DNA from: Sphingomonas sp. 28-66-16
Lineage (GTDB): Bacteria; Pseudomonadota; Alphaproteobacteria; Sphingomonadales; Sphingomonadaceae
Reading direction: 5' to 3'
Assembly (NCBI GenBank): GCA_002281485.1
Contig: NCGF01000013.1
Span: 1-64,000, forward strand
DNA length: 64,000 nucleotides
The translations under genes and the position numbers were made by a program. Positions within the stretch are counted from its first letter, which is position 1, and each line of letters opens with the position of its first letter. The notes under the pieces were generated by a model. That model was not told where the DNA came from. It saw nothing but the letters and a program-made list of their open reading frames with translations, and made no database searches. This document shows, in pieces, positions 8,175 to 16,558 of this stretch.

Positions 8175-9050
8175 ATGACGATCAAGCCACTCCGCAAGGC
8201 CGTTTTTCCGGTTGGCGGCCTTGGCACGCGGTTTCTGCCCGCGACCAAGGCAATGCCCAAGGAAATGCTGCCGGTGGTCGATCGACCGCTGATCCAATAT
8301 GCGGTCGACGAGGCGCTGGAGGCCGGGATCGAGCAGATGATCTTCGTCACGGGGCGCGGCAAAAGCGCGATCGAGGATCATTTCGACATTGCCTACGAAC
8401 TCGAATCGACGATGCGGGCGCGCGGCAAATCGATGGAAATCCTCCATCAGACGCTGCTCCGCCCGGGCGCCGTCGCCTATGTCCGCCAGCAGGAGCCGAT
8501 GGGCCTCGGCCATGCCGTGTGGTGCGCGCGCGACATTGTCGGCGACGAACCCTTTGCGATTTTCCTCGCCGACGAATTGATGATGGGCGAGCCCGGCTGC
8601 ATGAAGCAGATGGTCGATGCCTATGCCAGGGTGGGCGGCAACATCGTTTGCGGTTATGAGGTCCCGGCACACGAGACCGATCGCTATGGCATCATCTCGC
8701 CCGGCGCGGTCGATGGGCCGCTGGTCGAGGTGACGGGGCTCGTCGAAAAACCGGCGCTCGGCACGGCCCCGTCGCGGCTGATGATTCCAGGCCGCTACAT
8801 CCTCCAGCCCGAGGTGATGGAGGTGCTCGCGACCCAGGAAAAGGGTGCGGGCGGCGAAATCCAGCTGACCGATGCGATGGCCCAGCTGATCGGCCGGCAG
8901 CCTTTCCATGCCTATCGCTTCGGCGGCGAACGCTATGATTGCGGCGACAAGGCCGGCTATATCCAGGCCAATTTTGCGCTGGCGCTCGCGCGTGACGATA
9001 TCGGGCCGCAGGTGCGCGATTTCGCCTCGGCGCTGCTCGCGCGCGGCTGA
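8175..9050 (+). CDS. galU: UTP-glucose-1-phosphate uridylyltransferase
   Basis: This enzyme makes UDP-glucose from glucose-1-phosphate and UTP. The product has the nucleotidyltransferase motif GGLGTRFLPATKAMPKEMLP, then LIQYAVDEA, RQQEPMGLGHAVWCA, AIFLADELM and GLVEKP. ATG 8175 is preferred over the in-frame ATG 8163, because GGAG (8165-8168) stands 6 bases before it and the family usually begins MTIKPLRKAVFP; this gives 291 residues. UDP-glucose from here can supply the sugar transferase at 393-1910 and, after oxidation, uronic acids. Confidence 0.95.
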   Translation: MTIKPLRKAVFPVGGLGTRFLPATKAMPKEMLPVVDRPLIQYAVDEALEAGIEQMIFVTGRGKSAIEDHFDIAYELESTMRARGKSMEILHQTLLRPGAVAYVRQQEPMGLGHAVWCARDIVGDEPFAIFLADELMMGEPGCMKQMVDAYARVGGNIVCGYEVPAHETDRYGIISPGAVDGPLVEVTGLVEKPALGTAPSRLMIPGRYILQPEVMEVLATQEKGAGGEIQLTDAMAQLIGRQPFHAYRFGGERYDCGDKAGYIQANFALALARDDIGPQVRDFASALLARG

Positions 9051-9153
9051 CCGCATCGGGTTGAACGCGCCGGATTTGTCGTTGCGGGACAAGCGAAGAT
9101 TAAGGATTAGCGCCTAGACCGCTCGGCATGGCAGCCGCGCGGATCGAAAACAT

Positions 9154-10026
9154 ATGAAGGGCATCATTCTGGCGGGGGGCAGCGGCACGCGCCTCTATCC
9201 GGCAACGCTGGCGCTCTCGAAGCAATTGCTGCCGGTGTTCGACAAGCCGATGATCTATTATCCGCTGTCGGTACTGATGCTCGCGGGCATTCGCGAGATC
9301 ATGATCATTTCGACCCCGCGCGACCTGCCGATGTTCGAGCTGTTGCTTGGGGACGGTAGTGCCTTCGGGATATCGCTTCGATACGCCGTGCAGGAGCGGC
9401 CGGCGGGCCTTCCGCAGGCATTTCTGATCGCCGAGGCGTTTCTAGACGGCGGCCCGTCGGCAATGATTCTCGGCGACAATATCTTTCACGGCGACAGCCT
9501 TGGTGCGAAATGCCGGGCGGCGGCGGAGCGGCCGATCGGTGCCACGGTGTTCGCCTATCAGGTCGACGATCCCGAGCGCTATGGTGTGGTCGCGTTCGAC
9601 GCCGCGACCGGCCGGGCACTCCAGATCGAGGAAAAGCCAGCCGCCCCGGCGAGCAACTGGGCGCTGACCGGGCTCTATTTCTGCGATTCCGACGTCGTCG
9701 AGATCGCCCGCCAGCTCAGGCCCTCGGCGCGCGGCGAGCTTGAGATCACCGATCTCCTCCAAGTCTATCTCGATCGCGGCACGCTCGATGTCAGCCGGCT
9801 CGGGCGCGGCTATGCCTGGCTCGATACCGGCACGCACGACAGCCTGCACGACGCTTCTTCGTTCGTGCGGACGATCGAGCGACGGCAGGGGATCAAGATC
9901 GCCTGTCCCGAGGAAATCGCGCTCGATCTCGGCTATATCGATGCCGCCGCAATGATCACCCGAGCGGCGGGCATGGGCAAGACGGGCTATGCCGATTATC
10001 TCCGACGTTGCGCGGCAGCGGCATGA
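9154..10026 (+). CDS. rfbA: Glucose-1-phosphate thymidylyltransferase
   Basis: First step of dTDP-sugar synthesis: glucose-1-phosphate plus dTTP gives dTDP-glucose. The 290 residues begin [19 protein letters not shown] with the [18 protein letters not shown] segment typical of RmlA, then [34 protein letters not shown] and [13 protein letters not shown]. No strong ribosome site is seen before ATG 9154. Its stop overlaps the start of rfbB (ATGA), so the two are coupled. Confidence 0.95.
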   Translation: MKGIILAGGSGTRLYPATLALSKQLLPVFDKPMIYYPLSVLMLAGIREIMIISTPRDLPMFELLLGDGSAFGISLRYAVQERPAGLPQAFLIAEAFLDGGPSAMILGDNIFHGDSLGAKCRAAAERPIGATVFAYQVDDPERYGVVAFDAATGRALQIEEKPAAPASNWALTGLYFCDSDVVEIARQLRPSARGELEITDLLQVYLDRGTLDVSRLGRGYAWLDTGTHDSLHDASSFVRTIERRQGIKIACPEEIALDLGYIDAAAMITRAAGMGKTGYADYLRRCAAAA

Positions 10027-11099
10027 GCCGGCAGCCGATCCATATCACCTATGCCCCGCCCGAGCGCACCATCCTGGTGACCGGCGGGGCAGGCTTCATC
10101 GGCTCGGCGGTATGCCGGCTGCTGGTTGCCGACGGTGCCAACCGGGTGATCAATCTCGACAAGCTAACCTATGCGGCGTCTCCAGCCGCGCTTGGGGTCG
10201 TGGCGGGAGCGGCAAATTATCGCTTCGTCGAGGGCGATATTGCCGATCGCTCGCTCGTTGCCCAGGTGATGGCCGAGGAACGGGTCGATGCGGTGATGCA
10301 TCTGGCCGCCGAAAGCCATGTCGATCGGTCGATCGCCGGTCCTGCGGTCTTTATCGACACCAATATCGGCGGCACCTTCCATCTGCTCGAAGTCGCCCTC
10401 GAGCATTGGCGTTCGATGCTGCCCGACGACCGTGCGCGGTTTCGCTTCCATCATATCTCGACCGACGAGGTGTTCGGCGACCTGCCGTTCGACGACAGCC
10501 GCTTCAGCGAGGCGTCACGCTACAATCCTTCGTCGCCCTATTCGGCGTCCAAGGCGGCATCGGACCACCTGGTCCGCGCCTGGCATACCACTTTTGGTCT
10601 CCCGGTCGTATTGTCCAACTGCAGCAACAATTACGGGCCATTTCAAAATCCGGAAAAGCTGATCCCGCTGACGATTCTGAACGCGCTCGCCGGCGAACCG
10701 CTGCCGGTCTATGGCACCGGCGCCAATGTCCGTGACTGGCTGTATGTCGATGATCATGCGCGCGCGTTGCGCACCGTGCTGACGCGCGGCCAGATCGGCG
10801 AAACCTATCTCGTGGGCGGGCGCGAAGAGCATAGCAATATCGCGGTGGTGGCGATGATCTGCGACCTGATCGACCTGATCGAGCCGCGTGCCGATGGCCG
10901 CAAGCGCCGGTCGCTGATTCGCTTCGTCACTGATCGGGCAGGACATGACCGGCGCTACGCGATCGATCCGAGCCGGATCGAGCGTGAACTTGGCTGGCGC
11001 CCGCTCGTCAATTTCCGCGACGGCCTGATCGCAACGATCGACTGGTACCGCGATCAGCGTCGTGGCGCCGACGCGGTCGCGGCCCGCCTTGCCGGCTAG
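10023..11099 (+). CDS. rfbB: dTDP-glucose 4,6-dehydratase
   Basis: Converts dTDP-glucose to dTDP-4-keto-6-deoxyglucose, the branch point for rhamnose and other deoxysugars. It is an extended SDR with [15 protein letters not shown] near the start, [12 protein letters not shown], the STDEVFGDL segment with catalytic Asp-Glu, [27 protein letters not shown] and [12 protein letters not shown] 10023 (358 residues) overlaps the rfbA stop by four bases and is preferred to ATG 10008. No rfbC or rfbD follows; the stop shares the tetranucleotide CTAG with the stop of the convergent dsrE-like gene. Confidence 0.94.
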   Translation: MSRQPIHITYAPPERTILVTGGAGFIGSAVCRLLVADGANRVINLDKLTYAASPAALGVVAGAANYRFVEGDIADRSLVAQVMAEERVDAVMHLAAESHVDRSIAGPAVFIDTNIGGTFHLLEVALEHWRSMLPDDRARFRFHHISTDEVFGDLPFDDSRFSEASRYNPSSPYSASKAASDHLVRAWHTTFGLPVVLSNCSNNYGPFQNPEKLIPLTILNALAGEPLPVYGTGANVRDWLYVDDHARALRTVLTRGQIGETYLVGGREEHSNIAVVAMICDLIDLIEPRADGRKRRSLIRFVTDRAGHDRRYAIDPSRIERELGWRPLVNFRDGLIATIDWYRDQRRGADAVAARLAG

Positions 11100-11461
11100 A
11101 ACGTCGCCAGCCGATCGTCGCCCAGCGTCGTCATCATCGCCATCAAGCCGCCGGCTTCCACCCCATCGACCAGATCATCGATCGAAAGTTCGGCGATCGC
11201 CATGCCCGTCTGGCAGGCGATGATCGCGATATCGGCCTCGAGCGCGATCGCGATCAGATCGAGCCGATCGGGCAAGCCATTGGCGGCGAGCCTGTCGCTG
11301 GTATCGTCGGCGCGGGGCAGACGGCCGAGGAGCGGTACTGCGGTTTCGTGGACATAGACCCGCGCTCGACCCCCGAGCGCGGCGTGCGTGAGCGCCAGCG
11401 TCAGCGCAGCGCGAAACCGTGCCTGATCAGGGGCCGCGACGAGGATCGTCAGGCCGGTCAT
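11096..11461 (-). CDS. DsrE-family protein
   Basis: The 121-residue protein starts MTGLTILVAAPDQARFRAAL and continues with ALGGRARVYVHETAVPLLGR and IALEADIAIIACQTGMA. This is the alternating strand-helix pattern of the DsrE/DsrF fold, and one Cys (in IIACQTG) sits at the position used for sulfur handling in that superfamily. Its ATG overlaps the stop of the ThiF/MoeB-like gene (ATGA), so it is translated with a ubiquitin-activating-like enzyme. That fits a role in sulfur transfer, but no substrate can be named. Confidence 0.75.
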   Translation of the reverse strand: MTGLTILVAAPDQARFRAALTLALTHAALGGRARVYVHETAVPLLGRLPRADDTSDRLAANGLPDRLDLIAIALEADIAIIACQTGMAIAELSIDDLVDGVEAGGLMAMMTTLGDDRLATF

Positions 11462-12240
11462 TGCCGACACGCCGGGCAGCCCGGGTCCTTGGGCAGCGCG
11501 ATCGTGCGGAACCGGAAATCGAGTGCGTCGGCAATAAGCAGTCTACCGGCAGGATCGGCGCCGAACGGCACGAGCGCGCGGATCGCCTCGAGCGCGGCGA
11601 GGCTGCCGAGCACGCCGGTCATCGCCCCCAGCACGCCCTGGTCGGCGCAGCTCGCCTCAGCGCGATCGGGCGCATTGCCGACGAAACAGCGATAGCAGGG
11701 CTTGTCCGCCTCCCATCCGCGAAAGACGCCGAGCTGCCCCTCGAACTGACCGACCGCCGCCGACACCAGCGGGATGTGCCCGGCAAAGGCGGCGTCAGCG
11801 ACGGCGAGCCGCGTCGCGAAATTGTCGCAGCCATCGACAACCACGTCGGCGCCCCCGAGCAGGCCGGCCGCATTGCCGGCATCGATCCGCTGCCTGACGG
11901 CCGTGACCGCGACGTCGGGGTTGAGCCTGGCGACAGCCCCGGCCGCCGCCTCGGTCTTGGCGGCGCCGATGTCGTGGTTGCCGAACAGGGTCTGCCGCTG
12001 CAGGTTGCTCAGATCGACCCGGTCGTCGTCGATGATCGTCAACCGCCCGATCCCGGCGCCCGCGAGATACTGGATCGCGGGAGAGCCGATCCCGCCCGCG
12101 CCGATCACGACGACATGGCTGGCGAGCAGCCGGCGCTGACCCGCACCGCCGATTTCCTTCAGGACGAGGTGCCGCGCATAGCGATCGAGCTGGGCGTCGG
12201 TGAGTGGGGCGGTAGAGCGTGCCGTGGAGGGGGGTGACAT
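11458..12240 (-). CDS. moeB: ThiF/MoeB-family adenylyltransferase
   Basis: Activates the C-terminal glycine of a ubiquitin-like sulfur carrier (MoaD or ThiS) by adenylation. The 260 residues show LDRYARHLVLKEIGGAGQ, the nucleotide-binding GAGGIGSPA, the DDDRVDLSNLQRQ segment, DGCDNFATR, ASCADQGVLG and two CxxC-type pairs (CYRC and CPAC) for structural zinc. The frame continues upstream as low-complexity Ser/Arg sequence; ATG 12240, 4 bases after the dut stop, is the right start. It lies in the order dut-moeB-dsrE. MoeB and ThiF are not distinguishable here. Confidence 0.88.
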   Translation of the reverse strand: MSPPSTARSTAPLTDAQLDRYARHLVLKEIGGAGQRRLLASHVVVIGAGGIGSPAIQYLAGAGIGRLTIIDDDRVDLSNLQRQTLFGNHDIGAAKTEAAAGAVARLNPDVAVTAVRQRIDAGNAAGLLGGADVVVDGCDNFATRLAVADAAFAGHIPLVSAAVGQFEGQLGVFRGWEADKPCYRCFVGNAPDRAEASCADQGVLGAMTGVLGSLAALEAIRALVPFGADPAGRLLIADALDFRFRTIALPKDPGCPACRQ

Positions 12241-12244
12241 GGCG

Positions 12245-12724
12245 CTAGACGCCCGTCGATCCGAACCCGCCGAGCCCGCGTGCCGTCTCGGCGCTGAAGC
12301 GCTCGACGACCGCGAATTTGGGGCGGACGATCGGCAGGAAGACGAGCTGGGCGATCCGGTCACCCGGCTGGATCGTCAGCGGCTCGCTGCCCGGCGGAGT
12401 GCGCAGCCACGCGCTGATGAAGATCTGATCGGCATAATCGGCGTCGATCGTCCCGACCGCCTGACCGAGCACCAGCCCCTTCTTGTGACCCAGTCCCGAT
12501 CGCGCCAGCAGGAAGGCGACGAGGTGCGGATCGTTCATCAGCACCGCGATCCCCGACGGGATCAGCACCGCCGGCGCCTGGGGTTGCAGGGTGAGCGGGC
12601 CATCGATGCAGGCATGGAGATCAATACCCGCCGACAGGGGCGTCTGGTAGCGCGGGAGCCCCCATTCATGGAGGCGCGCGTCGAGGATCCTGAGTTCAAG
12701 GCGCGGCGCGAGATCGATCATCAT
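12245..12724 (-). CDS. dut: Deoxyuridine 5'-triphosphate nucleotidohydrolase
   Basis: Hydrolyses dUTP to dUMP and pyrophosphate. The 159 residues contain the five trimeric dUTPase motifs: SAGIDLHA, PSGIAVLM, ARSGLGHKKGLVLGQ, VGTIDADYADQ and the C-terminal RGLGGFGSTG that closes over the substrate. It heads the moeB-dsrE group. In other bacteria it commonly follows coaBC; here a glycosyltransferase on the other strand separates them. Confidence 0.95.
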   Translation of the reverse strand: MMIDLAPRLELRILDARLHEWGLPRYQTPLSAGIDLHACIDGPLTLQPQAPAVLIPSGIAVLMNDPHLVAFLLARSGLGHKKGLVLGQAVGTIDADYADQIFISAWLRTPPGSEPLTIQPGDRIAQLVFLPIVRPKFAVVERFSAETARGLGGFGSTGV

Positions 12725-12826
12725 CCATCCTTGGCTGGGAGCGCTGCGCCTAGTCCCTCGGCGGTGCCGGTGGCAAGCGGGGCGGTGTTAACGGCTTGCC
12801 AAGCGCGCCGTGCTAGCGATGCCGCC

Positions 12827-14266
12827 GTGGCAAGCATTCCATCTTCGCGGCGAGTGCCGGTCCAGGCGGCCGGTCTCACGCTGATCCTCGCAACTTTGGC
12901 GGTCTATTCGCTGGTTTCGTTGCCGTCGCTGGCGAGCCGCTGGGGTGATTCGGCGGCTGGAGTCGGCGTGCTCGCGCTGTGGCTCCTCCTGGCCCGGCAA
13001 GCCTTGCCCCTCATCGCCGGCGCGCCGAGTCGCCGCCGCATCGCCTTGTTGGCCGGAGCGATCGTCGGTCTTCGTCTGATTGCCGGCATCCTCACCAATG
13101 GGCGCGTATCGCCCGGTGACTCGCAGGCCTATCTGATCATTGCCGATCACCTGCTGGCCGGCCGCGGCTATTATTTCGACGAAAGCTATATGGGGGTGCG
13201 CACCTTTGCGCTGTTTCCACCGGTCTATCCGCTGCTGCTCGCCGGCTGGGCGGCCGTGCTTGGCACCACGACCTGGTCGCTGCTGGCGCTGGCGACGCTC
13301 ACCGACGGTCTTGCGGCATGGCTGATGGCCGGGATCGCGCGGCGGCTGGGCGTCGCCGGGGCCGGTCGCGCGGCCGCCTTTCTCTACCTGATCTGGCCAT
13401 CGGCGCTTTTTTCGGCGCCGCTCGCGCAGAAGGAGTCGCTGTGCAGCCTGCTCGTCCTGTTGCTGGCCCGCGCCTGGATCGAATGCCGCGATTCGGGCAG
13501 CCGAGGCTGGCGCGGCGCGATCGCGCTCGGCGTTCCGGCTGGCCTGCTCGCGCTGACCCAGCCGGGCGAGGCGCCGCTGGCGGCGTTGTTCGGCCTCGCG
13601 CTGATCGGCGGAATCGGCTGGCGTCGCCTGCTGACCTTCGGGCTGGCGGGGGCGGCGGCCGCGACGGTGGTGATGCTGCCCTGGTGGGTACGCAACTGGA
13701 TCGTGTTCGGCGCCTTTGTGCCGCTGACGACGGCGGGGGGTATAGGACTGTGGATCGGCAACAATCCCGACGCCACGGGCAACTGGATTCCGCTGCCCAA
13801 GGCGCTCCGCGGGATTCCCGAAATCACCTATGCGCGCGACGCCGCAGGCTTGGCGAAGCAGTGGATCCTTGCCCATCCGGGCGAGTTTCTGCGCCTGACG
13901 GCCACCAAATTCGTCCGCGCGGTGGGCGTCAGCCAGTTCGGTCTCGTCCGGCTCGCGGCGATGTATCCGCCGATCTCGGCGATGATCGCGGCCATGCTGT
14001 TTCCGCTGACGGCGATGTCGCAGGTGCTGCTGCTGGGCGGGGCAGCCGCAGCGGCGCGCGCGCGGGCGACGCCCGCGTTGATGACGCTCTCGCTGCTGAT
14101 CATCGCCTGCCTTGCCCAGCTGGCCCTGTTCGGCGTCTGGTTCGAATTCGGTGAGCGCCACCGCGAATTCGCGACGCCATTTCTGCTGCTGCTGATCTGC
14201 ACCGCCGTGGCGGCGTGGCAACCCCGCCAGCGGCCAACGCCGCGCCCGACGGCGCTCGCGACCTAA
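12827..14266 (+). CDS. Polytopic membrane glycosyltransferase-like protein (GT39/ArnT type)
   Basis: The hydrophobic protein of about 479 residues has around ten transmembrane segments. After the second or third segment comes the loop [21 protein letters not shown], with an acidic residue at the place of the catalytic Asp of GT-C enzymes. Then [15 protein letters not shown] and [16 protein letters not shown], as in PMT_2 family glycosyltransferases that use polyprenyl-phosphate sugars on the outer face of the membrane. The start is uncertain: the frame has no ATG, and GTG 12827 precedes the first helix; upstream sequence antisense to dut is not coding. It interrupts the coaC-coaB / dut-moeB group on the opposite strand and its TAA overlaps the coaB stop. 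Confidence 0.75.
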   Translation: MASIPSSRRVPVQAAGLTLILATLAVYSLVSLPSLASRWGDSAAGVGVLALWLLLARQALPLIAGAPSRRRIALLAGAIVGLRLIAGILTNGRVSPGDSQAYLIIADHLLAGRGYYFDESYMGVRTFALFPPVYPLLLAGWAAVLGTTTWSLLALATLTDGLAAWLMAGIARRLGVAGAGRAAAFLYLIWPSALFSAPLAQKESLCSLLVLLLARAWIECRDSGSRGWRGAIALGVPAGLLALTQPGEAPLAALFGLALIGGIGWRRLLTFGLAGAAAATVVMLPWWVRNWIVFGAFVPLTTAGGIGLWIGNNPDATGNWIPLPKALRGIPEITYARDAAGLAKQWILAHPGEFLRLTATKFVRAVGVSQFGLVRLAAMYPPISAMIAAMLFPLTAMSQVLLLGGAAAAARARATPALMTLSLLIIACLAQLALFGVWFEFGERHREFATPFLLLLICTAVAAWQPRQRPTPRPTALAT

Positions 14267-14907
14267 CCGGCAAGCGCCGCAGCGATGCGGCCCGCGAGCC
14301 GTTCGGCGACGTCTTCCTTGGGCAGCCGCGCCCAGCTTTCGACCCCGCCGGCATCGACGATATGCACCTCGTTCGCGCCGCCGCCCATCACATCGCCCGA
14401 AACGTCGTTGGCGACGATCCAGTCGCAGCCCTTGCGCGCGCGCTTGGCGATGGCATGCTCGATCACCTGCTCGGTTTCGGCCGCGAAGCCGATCAGCAGC
14501 CGCGGGCGACGCGGGCTGCGCGCGAGCGTCGCGAGGATATCGGGGTTCTCGATCAGCGCCAGACGGGGCTGACCGCCGCCTTTCTTGATCTTCTGTGCGG
14601 CGGGCGCGACTCGCCAGTCGGCGACGGCCGCGACCATCACGGCGGCATCGGCGGGGAGCGCTGCATCGACCGCGGCCGCCATTTCGAGCGCGGTCTCGAC
14701 GTCGACCCGGTCGACCCCGGCGGGCGCGGCGAGCCCGACGGGGCCGGCGACCAGCGTCACCCGCGCGCCGAGCCGGGCCAGCGCTCCGGCAATCGCGAAG
14801 CCCTGCCGTCCCGACGACCGGTTGGCGATATAACGGACGGGATCGATCGGCTCATGCGTCGGCCCCGCCGTCACCAGGATGTGCCGACCAGCGAGCAGCC
14901 GGCTCAC
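14263..14907 (-). CDS. coaB: Phosphopantothenate-cysteine ligase, separate CoaB
   Basis: Joins 4'-phosphopantothenate and cysteine in coenzyme A synthesis. It reads [20 protein letters not shown], then [57 protein letters not shown]. In most bacteria this is the C-terminal half of the fused CoaBC. Here the coaC frame ends with TGA, and this frame can begin at GTG 14907, overlapping as GTGA. The result is two coupled cistrons instead of one fusion. A longer frame reaches 15069 but is antisense-like in content before the GTG. The alternative is a frameshift in a once fused gene. Confidence 0.85.
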   Translation of the reverse strand: MSRLLAGRHILVTAGPTHEPIDPVRYIANRSSGRQGFAIAGALARLGARVTLVAGPVGLAAPAGVDRVDVETALEMAAAVDAALPADAAVMVAAVADWRVAPAAQKIKKGGGQPRLALIENPDILATLARSPRRPRLLIGFAAETEQVIEHAIAKRARKGCDWIVANDVSGDVMGGGANEVHIVDAGGVESWARLPKEDVAERLAGRIAAALAG

Positions 14908-15440
14908 CGGGCCAGCGCGTGCTGGATCGCCGCGAGGATCGCGTCGGGCTCGGGAAGCCGGCCCGGCCCGAATTCGCCGCACGCCATCGCGCCCTCCTCG
15001 GGCGGCAGCACGGTGATGCCATCGCCGCGCAGCGTCGCGACGTTGCGCTGGGTGGCGGGGTGCTGCCACATCCGCACGTTCATCGCCGGCGCTGCCAGCA
15101 CCGGCTTGTCGGTGGCGAGCAGCAGCGTCGTCGCCAGATCATCGGCGATCCCGGCTGCCATCTTGGCGAGCAGATCGGCGGTGGCGGGCACGACGACGAC
15201 GAGATCGGCTTCGCGCGAGAGCTGGATATGCCCCATCTCGGTCTCGTCCTTCAGGTCCCACAGGCTGGTATGGACGGGCTGTTCGGAAAGCGCCGCCAGC
15301 GTCATCGGCGTCACGAAATGCGCCCCCCCGGCGGTCAGCACGCAGCGCACGCCGATATCGGCCTTGCGGCACAGCCGGATCAGCTCGCAGGCCTTATACG
15401 CCGCGATGCCGCCACCGACGATCAGCAGGATGCGTTTCAT
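14904..15440 (-). CDS. coaC: Phosphopantothenoylcysteine decarboxylase, separate CoaC
   Basis: FMN enzyme that decarboxylates phosphopantothenoylcysteine. The 178 residues begin [20 protein letters not shown] and carry [12 protein letters not shown], the His of [40 protein letters not shown] (the PAMN signature) and the Cys of [14 protein letters not shown]. It ends just after the helix that would lead into CoaB in fused proteins. ATG 15440 overlaps the stop of the upstream membrane protein gene by four bases, so coaC is embedded in the ubiE-ubiB-membrane protein-coaC-coaB run. Confidence 0.9.
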   Translation of the reverse strand: MKRILLIVGGGIAAYKACELIRLCRKADIGVRCVLTAGGAHFVTPMTLAALSEQPVHTSLWDLKDETEMGHIQLSREADLVVVVPATADLLAKMAAGIADDLATTLLLATDKPVLAAPAMNVRMWQHPATQRNVATLRGDGITVLPPEEGAMACGEFGPGRLPEPDAILAAIQHALAR

Positions 15441-16555
15441 TGCACGCGTCTTGTCACGATGATGCGCCGGCTGTCGAGAGCAGCGCCACTCAGATCGCGC
15501 AGCGAATCGGGGACGAAGGCAAGGCCGATCAGGAAGGTCGGCGCCACCATCAGCCCCCAATAAAAGGTGTCTGGGCGGCCGAACAGGCTGAGCAGCACGG
15601 CATAAGCCGCGAAGATCGCGAGCGCCCGCGTCGCCAGCGGGTCGCGCCAGCTCGCCCAGCCGAACAGCGCCAGCCCGACGAGCAATGCCGCCAGCCAGCC
15701 CGGCGCGAGGGCGAGCGCGGTCGAGATCGTCATCGTTTTCACGAAGAAACCGAAGCCGAGCATGCCCGCCCAGCCCGGCGAGGCGGGGTCGAGCGGTTCG
15801 ATCACCTTGTCGACGGCGATCGCATGAAGGACCACCACCCCGGCAAAAACCATCAGGGCGAGACCCCAGCCGAGCGACTCGCGCCGGCGCCCCTCGATCA
15901 GCGCGATGCCCGCCATCACGATCACATAGAGCGCGGCGGTTTCGCGGATCAGCATCGCGATCATCCCGATCGCTGCCGCCTCGATCCAGCGATCGGGCTT
16001 GCGCAGCGCGAGCGACAGCGCGACGAGCAGGCCCGCCCAGATTTCGTGAAACACCACCAGCGACGGCTGGACGAAGGCGACCAGGCCGCCTGCCAACAGC
16101 ACCAGCGCGATCGCCAGCGGCGGCGGTCGCGCAAAGGCGTCGCGCAGCCGCACGAACCAGGCGAGCACGACCCCGGCCGCGAGGAAAAAGAGCAGCAGGA
16201 TCGCCAGATCGGGCGGGATCGATGCCTCGATCACCGCAAGCGTCGGCAGCCGGAAGGTCACGAACGGCCGCAGCGGATAATCGCCGCGCCGGAGCGCCCG
16301 CGCCGTTACCAGATAGTAATTGCCGCCATTGCGCACCCCGGCAACGATCGAATCGTACAGCACGATGTCGGCCTGATCCTCGGCGTGGCGTCCCGGATCA
16401 CGGCTGACAGGCGGTGGCCCCGGCACCAGCAGCGCGGTGAGGCTCACGGCGAGCAACAGGGCGGTCAGCACCGCCACCAGCCCGGCGCGTCGCGGCGTCA
16501 ACCCGGCAAATCGGGTCGGCGCAGCAAGCCAGAGCGGCGGGCGGGGGCGGGCCAT
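15437..16555 (-). CDS. Polytopic membrane protein of unknown function
   Basis: The 372-residue hydrophobic protein has about nine to ten predicted membrane helices. The first external loop holds DQADIVLYDSIVAGVRNGGN and YYLVTARALRRGDYPLRPF, and this loop architecture resembles GT-C type glycosyltransferases of the DUF2029/PMT class without a clear family signature. It sits 3 bases after ubiB and overlaps coaC by ATGA. It is therefore part of the ubiquinone/CoA operon by position, though its role need not be related. Confidence 0.65.
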   Translation of the reverse strand: MARPRPPLWLAAPTRFAGLTPRRAGLVAVLTALLLAVSLTALLVPGPPPVSRDPGRHAEDQADIVLYDSIVAGVRNGGNYYLVTARALRRGDYPLRPFVTFRLPTLAVIEASIPPDLAILLLFFLAAGVVLAWFVRLRDAFARPPPLAIALVLLAGGLVAFVQPSLVVFHEIWAGLLVALSLALRKPDRWIEAAAIGMIAMLIRETAALYVIVMAGIALIEGRRRESLGWGLALMVFAGVVVLHAIAVDKVIEPLDPASPGWAGMLGFGFFVKTMTISTALALAPGWLAALLVGLALFGWASWRDPLATRALAIFAAYAVLLSLFGRPDTFYWGLMVAPTFLIGLAFVPDSLRDLSGAALDSRRIIVTRRVQ

Positions 16556-16558
16556 GCG

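Noticed and set aside
12788-14221. Open frame of 477 codons on the minus strand
   Set aside because: Antisense to the membrane glycosyltransferase-like gene, extremely rich in Arg, Gln and Ala, with no fold-like pattern.
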